A stretch of DNA of 64,000 nt from JANXZS01 sp963797255 (GTDB lineage Bacteria > Acidobacteriota > Terriglobia > Terriglobales > Acidobacteriaceae): the NCBI GenBank assembly GCA_963797255.1, contig CAWCOV010000030.1, positions 372,001-436,000 on the forward strand, given 5' to 3'. Shown here one piece after another: positions 44,805-53,774 of this stretch. A program made the position numbers and the translations under genes. A model generated the notes under the pieces. It did not search any database. It saw only the letters and a list, made by a program, of their open reading frames with translations, and was not told the DNA's origin. Numbering within the stretch: position 1 is the first letter of the stretch; the number at the start of each line of letters is the position of its first letter.

Positions 44805-45753
44805 CCCTCAGGTTCCTTCCGGTGAGCGCAACGAAGACATCCTCGAGGGTAGCCGAGTGTGTGCGGAATTCAGCCAGTTCGAGGCCGTGATCTTCCAGCA
44901 GGGAAAAGATGCGAGGCACCGCGGTGTGCAATTCGCCGACGGAAAGTTGATGCTGTCCCGCTCGCAGCCGATGGGACTGAATGCCGGGAATACCGGTAAA
45001 GATTGCCTCGTCGACGACCGCGTTCTCGCGCACAGCGAATTCAACAATCTGATCGCCACCGACTGACGCGATGAGTTCCCTGGGAGTGCCCATGGCGATG
45101 ATGTGACCGTGATCCATTACGGCGACGCGATCGCAGAGCCGCTCCGCTTCTTCCATGTAGTGAGTGGTGAGAATGATGGTTCGGCCAGCGATCTTTAATT
45201 GCTCCACCAACTCCCACAGATTGCGCCGAGCCTGAGGATCGAGGCCGGTGGTGGGCTCGTCCAGAAAGACCAGATCCGGATCGCCGACAAGAGCGCAGGC
45301 CATTGCCAGCCGCTGCTTCTGGCCTCCGGAAAGCCCACCGACGCGTGCGGTGCGTTTCTCTTCGAGTTGCGCGAGCGTTATGGATTGTTCAACTGAAAGA
45401 CTTTTGCGAAAGAAACTGCGGAAAAGAGTGATGGTCTCTTCGACAGTGACCTTTTCAGTGAATTGCGTGTCCTGAAGCTGGATCCCGATGCGTTGGCGAA
45501 GCTCGGGGGCATGTTCGCGCCAGTTGTAGCCAAGGAGCGTGACGGTACCGGCGTCGGGGGTGGTGAGGCCTTCGCAGATTTCAATGGTCGTAGTTTTTCC
45601 TGCGCCATTAGGGCCGAGCAGGCCGAAGCATTCGCCGCGAAATACTTCGAGGTCGAGGCCATCGACGGCCCTGACTTCTCCGAAGGATTTGCGCAGGCTG
45701 GAGATGGTAAGTGCAGGAGAACCGGTAAGTTGTTCAGCAAACGGCATCGCCAC
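44797..45753 (-). CDS. ABC-2 type exporter ATPase
   Basis: A 318-residue ATPase with Walker A GPNGAGKTTTIE, signature LSGGQKQRLAMACAL, Walker B LVFLDEPTTGLDP and the switch His in LTTHYMEEAERL. It has the C-terminal domain of DrrA/CcmA-like exporters. It is coupled to the permease downstream. A Met two codons after the listed start (MPFAEQ) is an equally plausible start. Confidence 0.92.
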   Translation of the reverse strand: MAMPFAEQLTGSPALTISSLRKSFGEVRAVDGLDLEVFRGECFGLLGPNGAGKTTTIEICEGLTTPDAGTVTLLGYNWREHAPELRQRIGIQLQDTQFTEKVTVEETITLFRSFFRKSLSVEQSITLAQLEEKRTARVGGLSGGQKQRLAMACALVGDPDLVFLDEPTTGLDPQARRNLWELVEQLKIAGRTIILTTHYMEEAERLCDRVAVMDHGHIIAMGTPRELIASVGGDQIVEFAVRENAVVDEAIFTGIPGIQSHRLRAGQHQLSVGELHTAVPRIFSLLEDHGLELAEFRTHSATLEDVFVALTGRNLRDE

Positions 45754-45814
45754 AGTATTACAGGAAGAGCCTTATAGGTACAGAAGGAGCGGCGCAACGT
45801 TCTGACAGGTGAAT

Positions 45815-47089
45815 TTAAAGTTTTACTCTGCCCTCGGTTTCCGGTTCAGACATTTCGCGCAGGCGGCGCTCGAGATAGCGACGCTCGCTGTCATTGGTAA
45901 CGAGAGCAAGGGCGCGTGTGTAGCTGCCCGCTGCTTCTCCGCGGAGATTAAGGCGTCGCAAGAAATCGGCACGCGCCGCGTGGAGCAAGTGATAGTTGTC
46001 CAGTTCAGTGCTTAGGGCAGATTGATCAAGTTGGGTAAGGCCTTGCCTTGGTCCGTGGACCATGGCGATGGCGACGGCGCGATTGAGCGATACGACGGGC
46101 GAAGGCTGTATGCGTTCGAGCTGATCGTAGAGGCGGAGGATCTGCGCCCAGTCCGTTTCTTCCGCGTGCATGACTTTGCAATGCTCGGCAGCGATGGCGG
46201 CCTGAAGCGAGAAGGGACCAGTACCGCGCCGCAGAGCTTCGGCGACGAGCGGCAAGGCTTCCGCGATTTGCTGATGATTCCAGCGGCGGCGATCCTGTTC
46301 TTCGAGGACGATGATGTCGCCAGCGTCGTCGAGACGGGCGTCGCGACGGGCATCGTGCAGGAGCATAAGCGCGACGAGCCCGGTGGCTTCGGAGGCGGGA
46401 AGCGGAGCCGTGAGGGTGCGCACGAGGCGAGCGAGACGGATAGCTTCGCTGCACAGGTCGGTTCTGACTAGCTGGCTGCCACGCGTCGCCACGTATCCCT
46501 CGTTGAAGACGAGATAGATGGCAGTCAAAACAGCGTTCAGGCGTCCCGGCATTTCGTCTGCGCTGGGAACTGCGTAGGGAATTCGCGCGTCGCGGATCTT
46601 GCGCTTGGCGCGGACGAGCCGCTGCGCCATGGTCGCGGTGGGCACGAGGAAGGCGCGTGCGATTTCGTCTGTATCGAGTCCGCAAAGCGTGCGGAGGGTG
46701 AGCGCGATCTGGGCTTCCAACGCGAGCGCGGGATGACAGCAGGTGAAGATGAGGCGAAGCCGATCGTCGGGGATCTCGACCTGGTCGTAGTCGGGGATTT
46801 CGGCAGATGGGGCGAGGCCATCCTGCATGAAAGACTCGATTTTTTCTTCAAAGCGCTTTTTGCGGCGGATGCGATCGATGGCTTTGTGGCGGGCGGTCTG
46901 GATGATCCATGCACGCGGGAAATCGGGAACGCCAGACTCACGCCATTGGACGAGGGCGGCGGCAAATGCTTCCTGCGCAGACTCTTCGGCAAGGTCGAAG
47001 TCGCCCACGAGCCCGATGAGGATGGAGACGACTCGACCCCACTCCGAGCGATAGACTGCTTCGACGGCCGCAGCGGCGTCCAACGACAT
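45815..47089 (-). CDS. ECF sigma factor of the ECF42 type with long C-terminal extension
   Basis: A 424-residue sigma factor. Region 2 (about residues 10-75: AEESAQEAFAAALVQWRESG, AWIIQTARHKAIDRIRR) and region 4 (about 110-165: LTLRTLCGLDTDEIARAFLV) are followed by an extension of about 240 residues with TPR-like helices (TAIYLVFNEGYVA, LYDQLERIQPSPVVSLNRAVA). This extension, and a divergent DGPF protein gene, define the ECF42 group, which lacks a classical anti-sigma factor. The extension is thought to control activity. The start at 47089 is chosen because homology begins at MSLDAAAAVEAVY; an upstream ATG at 47176 would overlap the neighbouring gene start. Confidence 0.9.
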   Translation of the reverse strand: MSLDAAAAVEAVYRSEWGRVVSILIGLVGDFDLAEESAQEAFAAALVQWRESGVPDFPRAWIIQTARHKAIDRIRRKKRFEEKIESFMQDGLAPSAEIPDYDQVEIPDDRLRLIFTCCHPALALEAQIALTLRTLCGLDTDEIARAFLVPTATMAQRLVRAKRKIRDARIPYAVPSADEMPGRLNAVLTAIYLVFNEGYVATRGSQLVRTDLCSEAIRLARLVRTLTAPLPASEATGLVALMLLHDARRDARLDDAGDIIVLEEQDRRRWNHQQIAEALPLVAEALRRGTGPFSLQAAIAAEHCKVMHAEETDWAQILRLYDQLERIQPSPVVSLNRAVAIAMVHGPRQGLTQLDQSALSTELDNYHLLHAARADFLRRLNLRGEAAGSYTRALALVTNDSERRYLERRLREMSEPETEGRVKL

Positions 47090-47118
47090 GCCCGATTGTA
47101 AGATTTTTTTTGCGCGGG

Positions 47119-47144
47119 TGTCGATTCGGGCGTCCGGCGTTCGA
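47119..47144 (+). promoter_or_regulatory. ECF42-type promoter for the DGPF gene
   Basis: TGTCGA (47119-47124) and CGA (47142-47144) are separated by 17 bases and end 21 bases before the DGPF start. From memory, this matches the motif described for ECF42 promoters (TGTCGA at -35, CGA at -10). It implies direct control of the DGPF gene by the divergent sigma factor. Confidence 0.6.
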
Positions 47145-47165
47145 CTTAGGAGTGCAGGAGGAAAG

Positions 47166-47519
47166 ATGAAATACATGTTGCTTGTTTATGGCGAGGAGCA
47201 GGCGTTGAGCGAGGAAGAACGGCAGGCTTGCTATCGGGAGTCGGCGGGGCTCGCCGTGGAACTCGCCAAGAGCGGCCATTATTTGGGGACGAATCCGCTG
47301 CAACCGGTAGCAACGGCGACCAGCATTCAGATGCGCGATGGCCAGAGGGTGATTACGGATGGTCCATTTGCGGAGACGAGGGAGCAACTGGGCGGCTATT
47401 TCCTGGTTGAGGCGAAGGATCTGGATGAAGCGATCCGGATTGCGGAGCGGATACCGGGCGGACGCAAGGGAACGATAGAAATTCGACCGGTGTTGGAGGT
47501 CGAGGGCCTGCCGCAGTAG
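47166..47519 (+). CDS. DGPF-domain (YCII-related) protein
   Basis: A 117-residue protein of the DGPF/YCII family, a ferredoxin-like fold. It shows KYMLLVYGEE at the start and the family signature TDGPFAETREQLGGYFLVEA. The role of DGPF proteins is not established, but they are the standard genomic partner and target of ECF42 sigma factors. A strong AGGAGG ribosome site precedes the ATG at 47166, which settles the start against an upstream ATG at 47088. Confidence 0.92.
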   Translation: MKYMLLVYGEEQALSEEERQACYRESAGLAVELAKSGHYLGTNPLQPVATATSIQMRDGQRVITDGPFAETREQLGGYFLVEAKDLDEAIRIAERIPGGRKGTIEIRPVLEVEGLPQ

Positions 47520-47565
47520 GACGTGAACAGGGTGCGGCAAGTGAGAGGAAAGCCGAGGAGGAGCG

Positions 47566-47757
47566 ATGTGTCCATTTTGTATAGCGACGGGTACGTTGAC
47601 GGGCATCAGCGCTATTTCGGCGAGCGGAGTAGCGGCTGTATTTGTCAGGCTGATTGCGAAAGACGAAAAAGGTAAAACTTCCCAGAATCTGAGTCAAAGG
47701 AGATCACACGATGGCGACAATGGAGACGATTCATTCGAAAGTGGTATCGAACGATGA
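47566..47757 (+). CDS. Small CPFC-motif protein
   Basis: A 63-residue protein starting MCPFCIATGTLTG, with a Cys-Pro-Phe-Cys pair at residues 2-5, a single hydrophobic segment (about 6-30) and a charged tail. Short proteins of this type occur in stress clusters of soil bacteria. The Cys pair could bind metal or form a disulfide, but no function is known to me. It has a GAGGAG ribosome site. Its last 47 bases overlap the DUF899 gene in a different frame, so the tail may be unreliable or itself affected by a frameshift. Confidence 0.55.
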   Translation: MCPFCIATGTLTGISAISASGVAAVFVRLIAKDEKGKTSQNLSQRRSHDGDNGDDSFESGIER

Positions 47758-48503
47758 GTGGCTGGATGCACGCAGGAAATTGCTGGCGAAGGAAAAAGAG
47801 CTTACGCACCAACGCGACGCGTTGAATGCCGAACGCCGCAGTCTGCCGTGGGTAAAGGTTGAAAAGGATTATGTATTTGAGACTTCAGAAGGGAAAGAAG
47901 AGTTTAAGCGAACTCTTCGATGGACGGAGCCAGCTGATTATTCAGCACTTCATGCTGGGGCCGGGATGGAAAGAGGGTTGTGTCGGGTGCTCGTTCCATG
48001 CGGACCATGTTGATGGAGCGCGGCAACATCTTGAGCAGCATGACGTGAAATATGTTGTGGTGTCGCGGGCGCCTTTGTCGGAGATTGAGCCATTCAAGAA
48101 GCGGATGGGATGGAAATTTCCGTGGGTATCGTCCAATGACAGCGACTTCAACTTTGACTTTCACGTTTCCTTTACGCCGGAAGAGATGGCGAAGGGCAAG
48201 GTGTACTACAACTTCGAGACGTCAAATGCAGTGAGCGAGGAACTTGCTGGATTGAGTGTCTTCTATAAGGATCCGGATGGAGCTATCTTTCATACTTACT
48301 CAAGCTTTGGTCGCGGATACGAAGAGGCGCTTGGTACGTATGTGTATCTTGATTTGACGCCGAAGGGCCGCAACGAGAATGGGCCTCGTCATAATTTGAC
48401 GGATTGGGTCAGGCACCATGATCGGTACGGCTCTGGTGGGACGGTGGCGGAGACTGGGCGGTACGTGGCGATCAGGAAAGCGTCCCCGAATTGTCACGAA
48501 TAA
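47711..48503 (+). pseudogene. DUF899 thioredoxin-like protein with a +1 frameshift
   Basis: The first frame encodes residues 1-57 (VVSNDEWLDARRKLLAKEKE, RRSLPWVKVEKDYVF). The rest, from KKSLSELFDGRSQLIIQHFM through EGCVGCSFHADHVDGARQH to the C-terminal FGRGYEEALGTYVYLDLTP, is in the +1 frame. The shift is near 47890-47905, in GGGAAAGAAGAG. Joined, the product is 263 residues, a normal DUF899 protein. DUF899 proteins have a thioredoxin-like fold and are often in ECF-sigma neighbourhoods; the CVGC motif may be redox-active (inference). An AAGGAG ribosome site precedes the start. Confidence 0.85.
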
Positions 48504-48519
48504 GTTTTGACTTGAGAGA

Positions 48520-48554
48520 GTGTTGGCGGTGGCAACATCTGTAACCGCCGACAC
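48520..48554 (+). terminator. Hairpin between DUF899 and the DoxX-like gene
   Basis: GTGTTGGCGGT and ACCGCCGACAC form an 11-bp stem with one G-U pair, starting 17 bases after the DUF899 stop. A T-rich stretch follows about 15 bases later. It could terminate the upstream transcript or shape the leader of the next gene. Confidence 0.5.
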
Positions 48555-48603
48555 TGGCTCGGCTCGTTTTCTATTTCCATCGAGAAAATATCAAGGAGAA
48601 AAT

Positions 48604-49026
48604 ATGCAGAGCGATGTTGTGGAATCGGCGGTTTTCATAACACGGGTTTCGCGCAAGGGATATTGGACGGGGTGGGTGTTGAGCGCTCTTGTAATCCTCT
48701 TCCTGACATTCGATGCGGTGATCAAGTTCACTCATATCCCGGTGGTGACGGAGGCCTTTGCGAAGCTTGGTCTTCCGGAAAGTCTCGCAGTTCCGCTTGG
48801 CATTCTGCTGCTTACTTGTGTAGCGCTCTACGCGATTCCGAAAAGCGCTGTCCTAGGTGCGGTGCTGCTGACGGGCTATCTGGGCGGGGCGATTGCGACC
48901 CACCTGCGCGTTGGTGATCCGCTGTTCAGCCATGTGCTTTTTCCGGTATACCTTGGCGCCTTTGTCTGGTGCGGAATTTTTCTGCGAGAGCCGAGACTTC
49001 GCGAGTTGCTGCCCCTGCGCAGGTAG
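48604..49026 (+). CDS. DoxX-like small membrane protein
   Basis: A 140-residue protein with four hydrophobic helices (about residues 18-38, 60-80, 87-105 and 112-128) and the DoxX_2-type motifs FDAVIKFTHIP, KLGLPESLAVPLG and GYLGGAIATHLRVGDP. The family is membrane-bound and linked to redox or sulfur stress, with no defined reaction. The start at 48604 follows AAGGAG; an upstream start at 48520 has no support. It lies in the ECF42 neighbourhood. Confidence 0.85.
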   Translation: MQSDVVESAVFITRVSRKGYWTGWVLSALVILFLTFDAVIKFTHIPVVTEAFAKLGLPESLAVPLGILLLTCVALYAIPKSAVLGAVLLTGYLGGAIATHLRVGDPLFSHVLFPVYLGAFVWCGIFLREPRLRELLPLRR

Positions 49027-49063
49027 TTTTCACTTGGTTCGAGTGGAGATCTGAGGGGGCGCT

Positions 49064-50299
49064 ATGGCTGTTGATGCTGGAGTTGAGATGCAACTGGGCC
49101 GGCTGCACGACACGATGGCAGGTTACGTTGAGCGGGGGGAAGTGCCGGGTCTTGTGACGCTGCTTAGCAGGGGCGGCGAAGTGCATGTTGACGTGATCGG
49201 CAGCATGGCGGCGGGATCGCAGGCTGTGATGAAGCGCGACTCTATTTTTCGGATTTCGTCGATGACCAAGCCGATCACTGCGGCGGCGACGATGATGCTC
49301 GTTGAAGAAAACAAGCTGGGGCTGGATGATTCCGTGGAGCCGTTGTTGCCGGAGCTTGCCCAGCGGCAGGTGTTGAAGCGACTGGACGGACCGACTTATG
49401 AAACTGTTCCCGCGAAACGGCAGATCACGGTGCGAGACCTGCTGACATTTCGCATGGGCTTCGGAATCTTGATGGGGTCTCCGGAGCAGTATCCGATACT
49501 CAAAGCAGCGAATGATCTGCACATTGGAATGGGACCACCGAGGCCACAGGAACTTCCTGCCGGAGATGAGTGGCTGAGGCGCCTGGGCAGCTTGCCGTTG
49601 ATGCATCAGCCGGGAGAAAAGTGGCTATACGATGTACCTGCTGACGTGCTCGGGGTACTGATTGCACGTGCATCAGGACAATGCTTTGAGTCGTTTCTGC
49701 GTGAGCGGATTTTTGATCCGCTGGGCATGAAGGACACGGGATTCAGTGTGGCGACGGCGAGCGTTGGTCGATTCGTAACGAGCTATTGGAACAATTCGAA
49801 TTCCGGCGAAGTGGAAGTTTACGACGATGCGCTGGGTGGACAGTGGAACAAGCCTCCAGCATTTGCTGCGGGCGGCGATGGTCTTGTATCAACGATCGAC
49901 GACTACTTTGCGTTCAGCCGAATGATGCTGAACTACGGCCGGCATGGAAATCTGCAATTACTGTCGCGAGCTTCTGTTGAAATGATGACGAGCGATCAGC
50001 TGACGCCTGAACAGAAGAAGATATCTGGTTTTAGTCCAGATTACTTTGCTGCGCGCGGATGGGGATTTGGAATGTCGGTGGTCACTGGCAAGACGGATTT
50101 AGCGGATCCGGTGGGTTCGTTCGGGTGGGATGGCGGCCTGGGTACAACCTGGCGGGCGCATCATGGAAGCGGGTTAAGTCTTATCCTGCTGACGCAGTGC
50201 GCGTGGAAATCGCCCGAGCCGCCAGAGATAACGCGCGATTTTCTGAGCTCGATTTACCAAAGCAAAAACGTTCATAAGCGCCTGATTTTCAGCGGCTAA
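49064..50299 (+). CDS. Serine beta-lactamase-like hydrolase (class C / EstB fold)
   Basis: A 411-residue protein with the catalytic SxxK tetrad at Ser66-Met-Thr-Lys69 (RISSMTKP) and a Tyr in WLYDVPADVLGVLIA, matching esterase-type members (YxA/YxV rather than the YxN of true class C enzymes). No signal peptide is visible, so it is probably cytoplasmic. The family includes esterases, D-aminopeptidases and beta-lactamases, so antibiotic resistance should not be assumed. It starts 37 bases after the DoxX-like gene on the same strand. Confidence 0.88.
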   Translation: MAVDAGVEMQLGRLHDTMAGYVERGEVPGLVTLLSRGGEVHVDVIGSMAAGSQAVMKRDSIFRISSMTKPITAAATMMLVEENKLGLDDSVEPLLPELAQRQVLKRLDGPTYETVPAKRQITVRDLLTFRMGFGILMGSPEQYPILKAANDLHIGMGPPRPQELPAGDEWLRRLGSLPLMHQPGEKWLYDVPADVLGVLIARASGQCFESFLRERIFDPLGMKDTGFSVATASVGRFVTSYWNNSNSGEVEVYDDALGGQWNKPPAFAAGGDGLVSTIDDYFAFSRMMLNYGRHGNLQLLSRASVEMMTSDQLTPEQKKISGFSPDYFAARGWGFGMSVVTGKTDLADPVGSFGWDGGLGTTWRAHHGSGLSLILLTQCAWKSPEPPEITRDFLSSIYQSKNVHKRLIFSG

Positions 50300-50399
50300 C
50301 ATTTCTATCCCACGGTGTTTGGTGCGCCAAAACATGAGGCGTCCGTGCGCCGACCAGACTGCATCGAATTATGTTGCTGATCTGAAGGAGAAATGTTTT

Positions 50400-50897
50400 A
50401 TGGCTAAAGAAGCGAGCGGCAATGAGCAGTTTAAGAAAATCCACGACCTGATCAAAGACATTCACGTGGCGATGCTGACGACGGAGGGAAGCGACGGGAA
50501 ACTGCACAGTCGTCCGATGGCAACGCAAGAGGCTGAGTTCGATGGAAGTGTCTGGTTTCTCTCCCGGCAGAGTTCGGGCAAGGTGACGGATATTCAGCAC
50601 CAGGCGCATGTAAACCTGGCCTACAGCGATGGCAAGCACTCGTTTGTCACGTTGGCGGGGGTGGCTGAGATCCAGAAGGATCGGAAGAAGATCGATGAGT
50701 TATGGAACCCGTTGTACAAGGCCTGGTTTCCGGATGGAAAGGATGATCCGGAAATTACAGTGATCAAGGTGCAAGTGGAGGAAGCGGAATATTGGGAAGC
50801 GCCGCCTAATGCGATTGTCCGCAACGTAAAGATACTTTCCGCCGCAATCACAGGAGGGAAGGTGAGTGTTGGCGAGCACGAGAAGGTCACTCTCTAG
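50400..50897 (+). CDS. Pyridoxamine 5'-phosphate oxidase-like general stress protein
   Basis: A 165-residue split-barrel flavin-binding protein of the general stress protein 26 type. Motifs are HVAMLTTEGSDGKLHSRPMA, SVWFLSRQSSGKVTDI and FVTLAGVAEIQKD. It probably binds FMN or F420-like cofactors and acts in stress metabolism. The start at 50400 follows GAAGGAG; another ATG at 50393 is out of frame. A strong terminator follows. Confidence 0.9.
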   Translation: MAKEASGNEQFKKIHDLIKDIHVAMLTTEGSDGKLHSRPMATQEAEFDGSVWFLSRQSSGKVTDIQHQAHVNLAYSDGKHSFVTLAGVAEIQKDRKKIDELWNPLYKAWFPDGKDDPEITVIKVQVEEAEYWEAPPNAIVRNVKILSAAITGGKVSVGEHEKVTL

Positions 50898-50911
50898 ATA
50901 GCAGGGAATCG

Positions 50912-50945
50912 AAATGCCGGATGCGGATAGGCGCATCCGGCATTT
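50912..50945. terminator. Strong intrinsic terminator
   Basis: A 14-bp perfect stem (AAATGCCGGATGCG and its complement) with loop GATAGG, running into TTTTGTTTT on the plus strand. It ends the stress-protein transcript and lies just past the end of the convergent transglutaminase gene. Confidence 0.92.
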
Positions 50946-50960
50946 TGTTTTGGCGAATTA

Positions 50961-51803
50961 CTAAGCAACTTCAGGCTGCGCGACAGGCTCCGCGGTAGCT
51001 TCCGCCTCTTCTTCTGTGACGACAAAGAAGTGCGTGAGATTCGCCAGTCCGAACGAAGTTGTAATTGCGACGTCCGATGCATCGCGGCCCGTCGCCATCA
51101 ATATGCGCCCGATGCGCGGCTCATTATTGCGAGCATCGAATGCCCACCACTTGCCGTCGAGAAAGACTTCGAACCAGGCGCTGAAGTCCATGGGCATGCG
51201 AATGGGAACGCCGATATCGCCGAGGTATCCAGTGGCATAGCGAGCCGGTATGTTGAGGGCCCTGCAGAACGTAATGGCGAGATGCTGGAAGTCTCGGCAT
51301 ACGCCGATGCGCTCAGTGAAAACGTCGAGCGCCGTCTTTGTGGGGCGGGCGTGTTGATAGTTAAAGGTGACCTTACTGTTCACCCAATCGCAGATTGCCT
51401 GCACGCGATTCCATCCAGGCTCGATGTTGCCGAAGAGTTCGACCGCGATGTTGGATAAACGATCGACCTCGCAATACCGACTATTGAGCAGATAGGTGAG
51501 AGTGTCGTTGGGCAACTCGCCCACCGGAATTTCGCGGGCTGAAGTATTGACGGGATCCTTCTCTCCAGAGTCTCGAATGGTGGTGGAGGTGGTAAGGCGG
51601 AGAAGTCCCGGGGGCGCGACAAACCGAGTGCAGCGATTGCCGAAGGTATCGATATACGTGCTGACGTCGAGCTTTGGCTCGGTTTGCACGTCATCGGGTT
51701 CCAATAAGTCCTGCACGCGCGATGGATGCACGTTGAGCAAGACCACCATGGCGACGGGGTAGGGGATTTGAAATTGAAGGTCATATGCCAGACGGATCAA
51801 CAT
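50961..51803 (-). CDS. Transglutaminase-like cysteine hydrolase
   Basis: A 280-residue cytoplasmic protein. The N-terminal domain (MLIRLAYDLQFQIPYPVAM, LLNVHPSR) is the beta region found before many bacterial transglutaminase-like domains. The catalytic Cys is in GVCRDFQHLAITFCRALNIP, the His in WFEVFLDGKW and the Asp in WAFDARNNEPRIGR. Bacterial members usually act as proteases or amidases. The start at 51803 matches the family; an upstream ATG at 51878 has no ribosome site. Confidence 0.88.
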   Translation of the reverse strand: MLIRLAYDLQFQIPYPVAMVVLLNVHPSRVQDLLEPDDVQTEPKLDVSTYIDTFGNRCTRFVAPPGLLRLTTSTTIRDSGEKDPVNTSAREIPVGELPNDTLTYLLNSRYCEVDRLSNIAVELFGNIEPGWNRVQAICDWVNSKVTFNYQHARPTKTALDVFTERIGVCRDFQHLAITFCRALNIPARYATGYLGDIGVPIRMPMDFSAWFEVFLDGKWWAFDARNNEPRIGRILMATGRDASDVAITTSFGLANLTHFFVVTEEEAEATAEPVAQPEVA

Positions 51804-52117
51804 TGTTTGCGTTTGCCTTTTCTTCAGTATGAGTGAATAACCGGGTGGCATCCAGTCGACGACAGGGGCGACGGACATTTTGACTTAGTTAGATGCAGTG
51901 AATCTATCAGAAGTCTTTGATGTTGGATGCGGTTCGCCGGCAAGAAAGTAGTGAGTGCGCATTCTTCGTGACTGCGGATACGGCTGATGGCACTTCCGGC
52001 GCAGATAACCCGTCGCGAATCAGCGATAGCTTGCAGACGTTGGAATGACGGCAATTTGAAGAGAAATGCTTGAATGCGCGCACTCTCTTGCAAGCGCTCT
52101 TATTTCGTCTGCGAGGT

Positions 52118-52753
52118 TCAGCAGTTCTGATATTTCCAGTTACGCTGCTTGCCTTCGGCAATCCACTCAACCGCCGTAACTATTCGTTTGTCGCGGGTTT
52201 CAGGCCGTTTTGCGTCGGCGATCCATTCAACGTACTCACGCTTGCAGCTTGGACTGAACGCCTCAAACACGGCTGCGGCCTTCTTGTTTTTCTTCAGAGC
52301 GGCAGTGAATTCCGTGGGAGCTTTGACCGTGGGCTTTTCAGGTTTCGCTACTTTGTTCCGCGCTGCGATAGGGCTAGTGTACTGGCCGGTATCTACAAAC
52401 GATTTCGCCTGACGTATCCAACCGAGCATCAATTTATCCGCAGGCAAATCTTTCACGGTGGTGATGCGACCGAGGGAACCCATGCCGTCTGCGCTCAAGG
52501 CGTCTGCATCTCGAAGCACCGAGCCAATCTCCTGGCCCCAGAAACCGAAGCTGCAATGCTCCTTGAAAGCGGACATGTTGCCGAGGATGGCGCCACGATA
52601 TTCGAAGAACGGGCGGCTCCACTTGATGGTTTCTTCTACTTCAGGGCAGCCTTTGTGCACGAGTTCGCGCAGATGGTTGAGGATGGGCTGTGCGAACGGT
52701 TTCGCCTTCGCGAGGTATGCATCCACTTTTGGGTTGAAATTCTGAGTTGCCAA
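52118..52753 (-). CDS. YdeI/OmpD-associated family protein
   Basis: A 211-residue protein combining a DUF1801-like fold (VDAYLAKAKPFAQPILNHLR, EVEETIKWSRPFFEYRG) with the C-terminal bacteriocin-protection-type YdeI domain (AFSPSCKREYVEWIADAKRP, RIVTAVEWIAEGKQ). The biochemical role is not established; YdeI-like proteins have been linked to resistance to peptides and stress. The start is taken as TTG at 52753, which follows AGGAGAG; an ATG at 52819 has no ribosome site. Confidence 0.83.
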   Translation of the reverse strand: MATQNFNPKVDAYLAKAKPFAQPILNHLRELVHKGCPEVEETIKWSRPFFEYRGAILGNMSAFKEHCSFGFWGQEIGSVLRDADALSADGMGSLGRITTVKDLPADKLMLGWIRQAKSFVDTGQYTSPIAARNKVAKPEKPTVKAPTEFTAALKKNKKAAAVFEAFSPSCKREYVEWIADAKRPETRDKRIVTAVEWIAEGKQRNWKYQNC

Positions 52754-52890
52754 CGGGTTCGCTCTCCTGTCATTCAAGAACAGCAGTATACAAACATCTG
52801 CGGGATGTTTGGCTGGCATGAATGAAGGAGCAGCATTTTCCTAAGTGCGACGGATTTTGACGGCTTTTGGAATTTCGTGAGTAAGCGGGG

Positions 52891-53664
52891 TTACAGGCTG
52901 TAGCGCCTGAGGCCGGTGAACTGCATCATGATCCGATAAATGAAGATGGGGTTGTTGATGAGGTAGCGCTTGGCCAGACGCCGGGGTTCCTGCAGCATGC
53001 GGTGAAACCATTGCATGCCGATTGCCTTCACCCAGTCGGGGGCGTCTATCATGCGTCCGGTATGCAGATCGAAAGCGGCACCCACACCGACCATCAACTT
53101 GGTGTCGAGCCGATCGATGTACTGGGCCATGAAGCGCTCCTGCTTAGGCGTACTGAGGCCGACCCAGATAACGTCGGGCTTAGCCTCGGCCACTTTCGTG
53201 ATGAGTTCCTGTTCTTCCTCCGCGTTCAGCGGGCGGAAAGGCGGGGTGTAGGTGCCAACGACCTGCAGGCCAGGAATGCGGTTGCGCAGATTGGTGGCTA
53301 ACTGTTCCGCAACGCCGTCGTTTCCGCCGTAAAGGAAGTGACGAAAACCGCGCGCCACCGAGTGCTGACACAAATCGATCATGAAGTCGGGGCCGTACAC
53401 GCGCCGCATATGGTCGTGTCCCTGCAAGCGACCGACCCAAACCGTCGGCATACCATCGGGTACGGTGAGGAAGGAATTCTTAAGGATGGTGCGGAGATTT
53501 GGGTCAACCTGCGCTTCCATTACTCCGTGCACTCCGGTAACACACACGTAACCTTTTCCATTGCGTGCGATGAGATCGTCGCATGCGGAAATGGACTGTG
53601 CCATGTCTACTGCACTGATGCCAACCCCTAATACATTTGCGCAAGAATTTGTGGATGAGGGCAT
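52891..53664 (-). CDS. WecG/TagA/CpsF-family glycosyltransferase (GT26)
   Basis: A 257-residue glycosyltransferase of the GT26 family that transfers N-acetylmannosamine or a related sugar to a lipid-linked acceptor. Signature stretches are VCVTGVHGVMEAQ, TVPDGMPTVWVG, RVYGPDFMIDLC and WVGLSTPKQERFMAQYI. The C-terminus (NPIFIYRIMMQFTG) is a membrane-association helix. There is no polysaccharide operon around it, so it probably works with exopolysaccharide genes elsewhere. Confidence 0.92.
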   Translation of the reverse strand: MPSSTNSCANVLGVGISAVDMAQSISACDDLIARNGKGYVCVTGVHGVMEAQVDPNLRTILKNSFLTVPDGMPTVWVGRLQGHDHMRRVYGPDFMIDLCQHSVARGFRHFLYGGNDGVAEQLATNLRNRIPGLQVVGTYTPPFRPLNAEEEQELITKVAEAKPDVIWVGLSTPKQERFMAQYIDRLDTKLMVGVGAAFDLHTGRMIDAPDWVKAIGMQWFHRMLQEPRRLAKRYLINNPIFIYRIMMQFTGLRRYSL

Positions 53665-53774
53665 GTCCGTCCTGTTCTAACTTTCCTTAGCTATTCTAAA
53701 TAGATCCGTCCCAAGGCTCTGCAAGTGTGATGAGAGAAAGCCCCTTGTGGTTGTTTGGTGCAGATTTTAATAGA

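Noticed and set aside
49064..50299. The SxxK hydrolase as an antibiotic-resistance beta-lactamase
   Set aside because: It lacks a signal peptide and the YxN motif of true class C enzymes, and fits the broader esterase-like group better.
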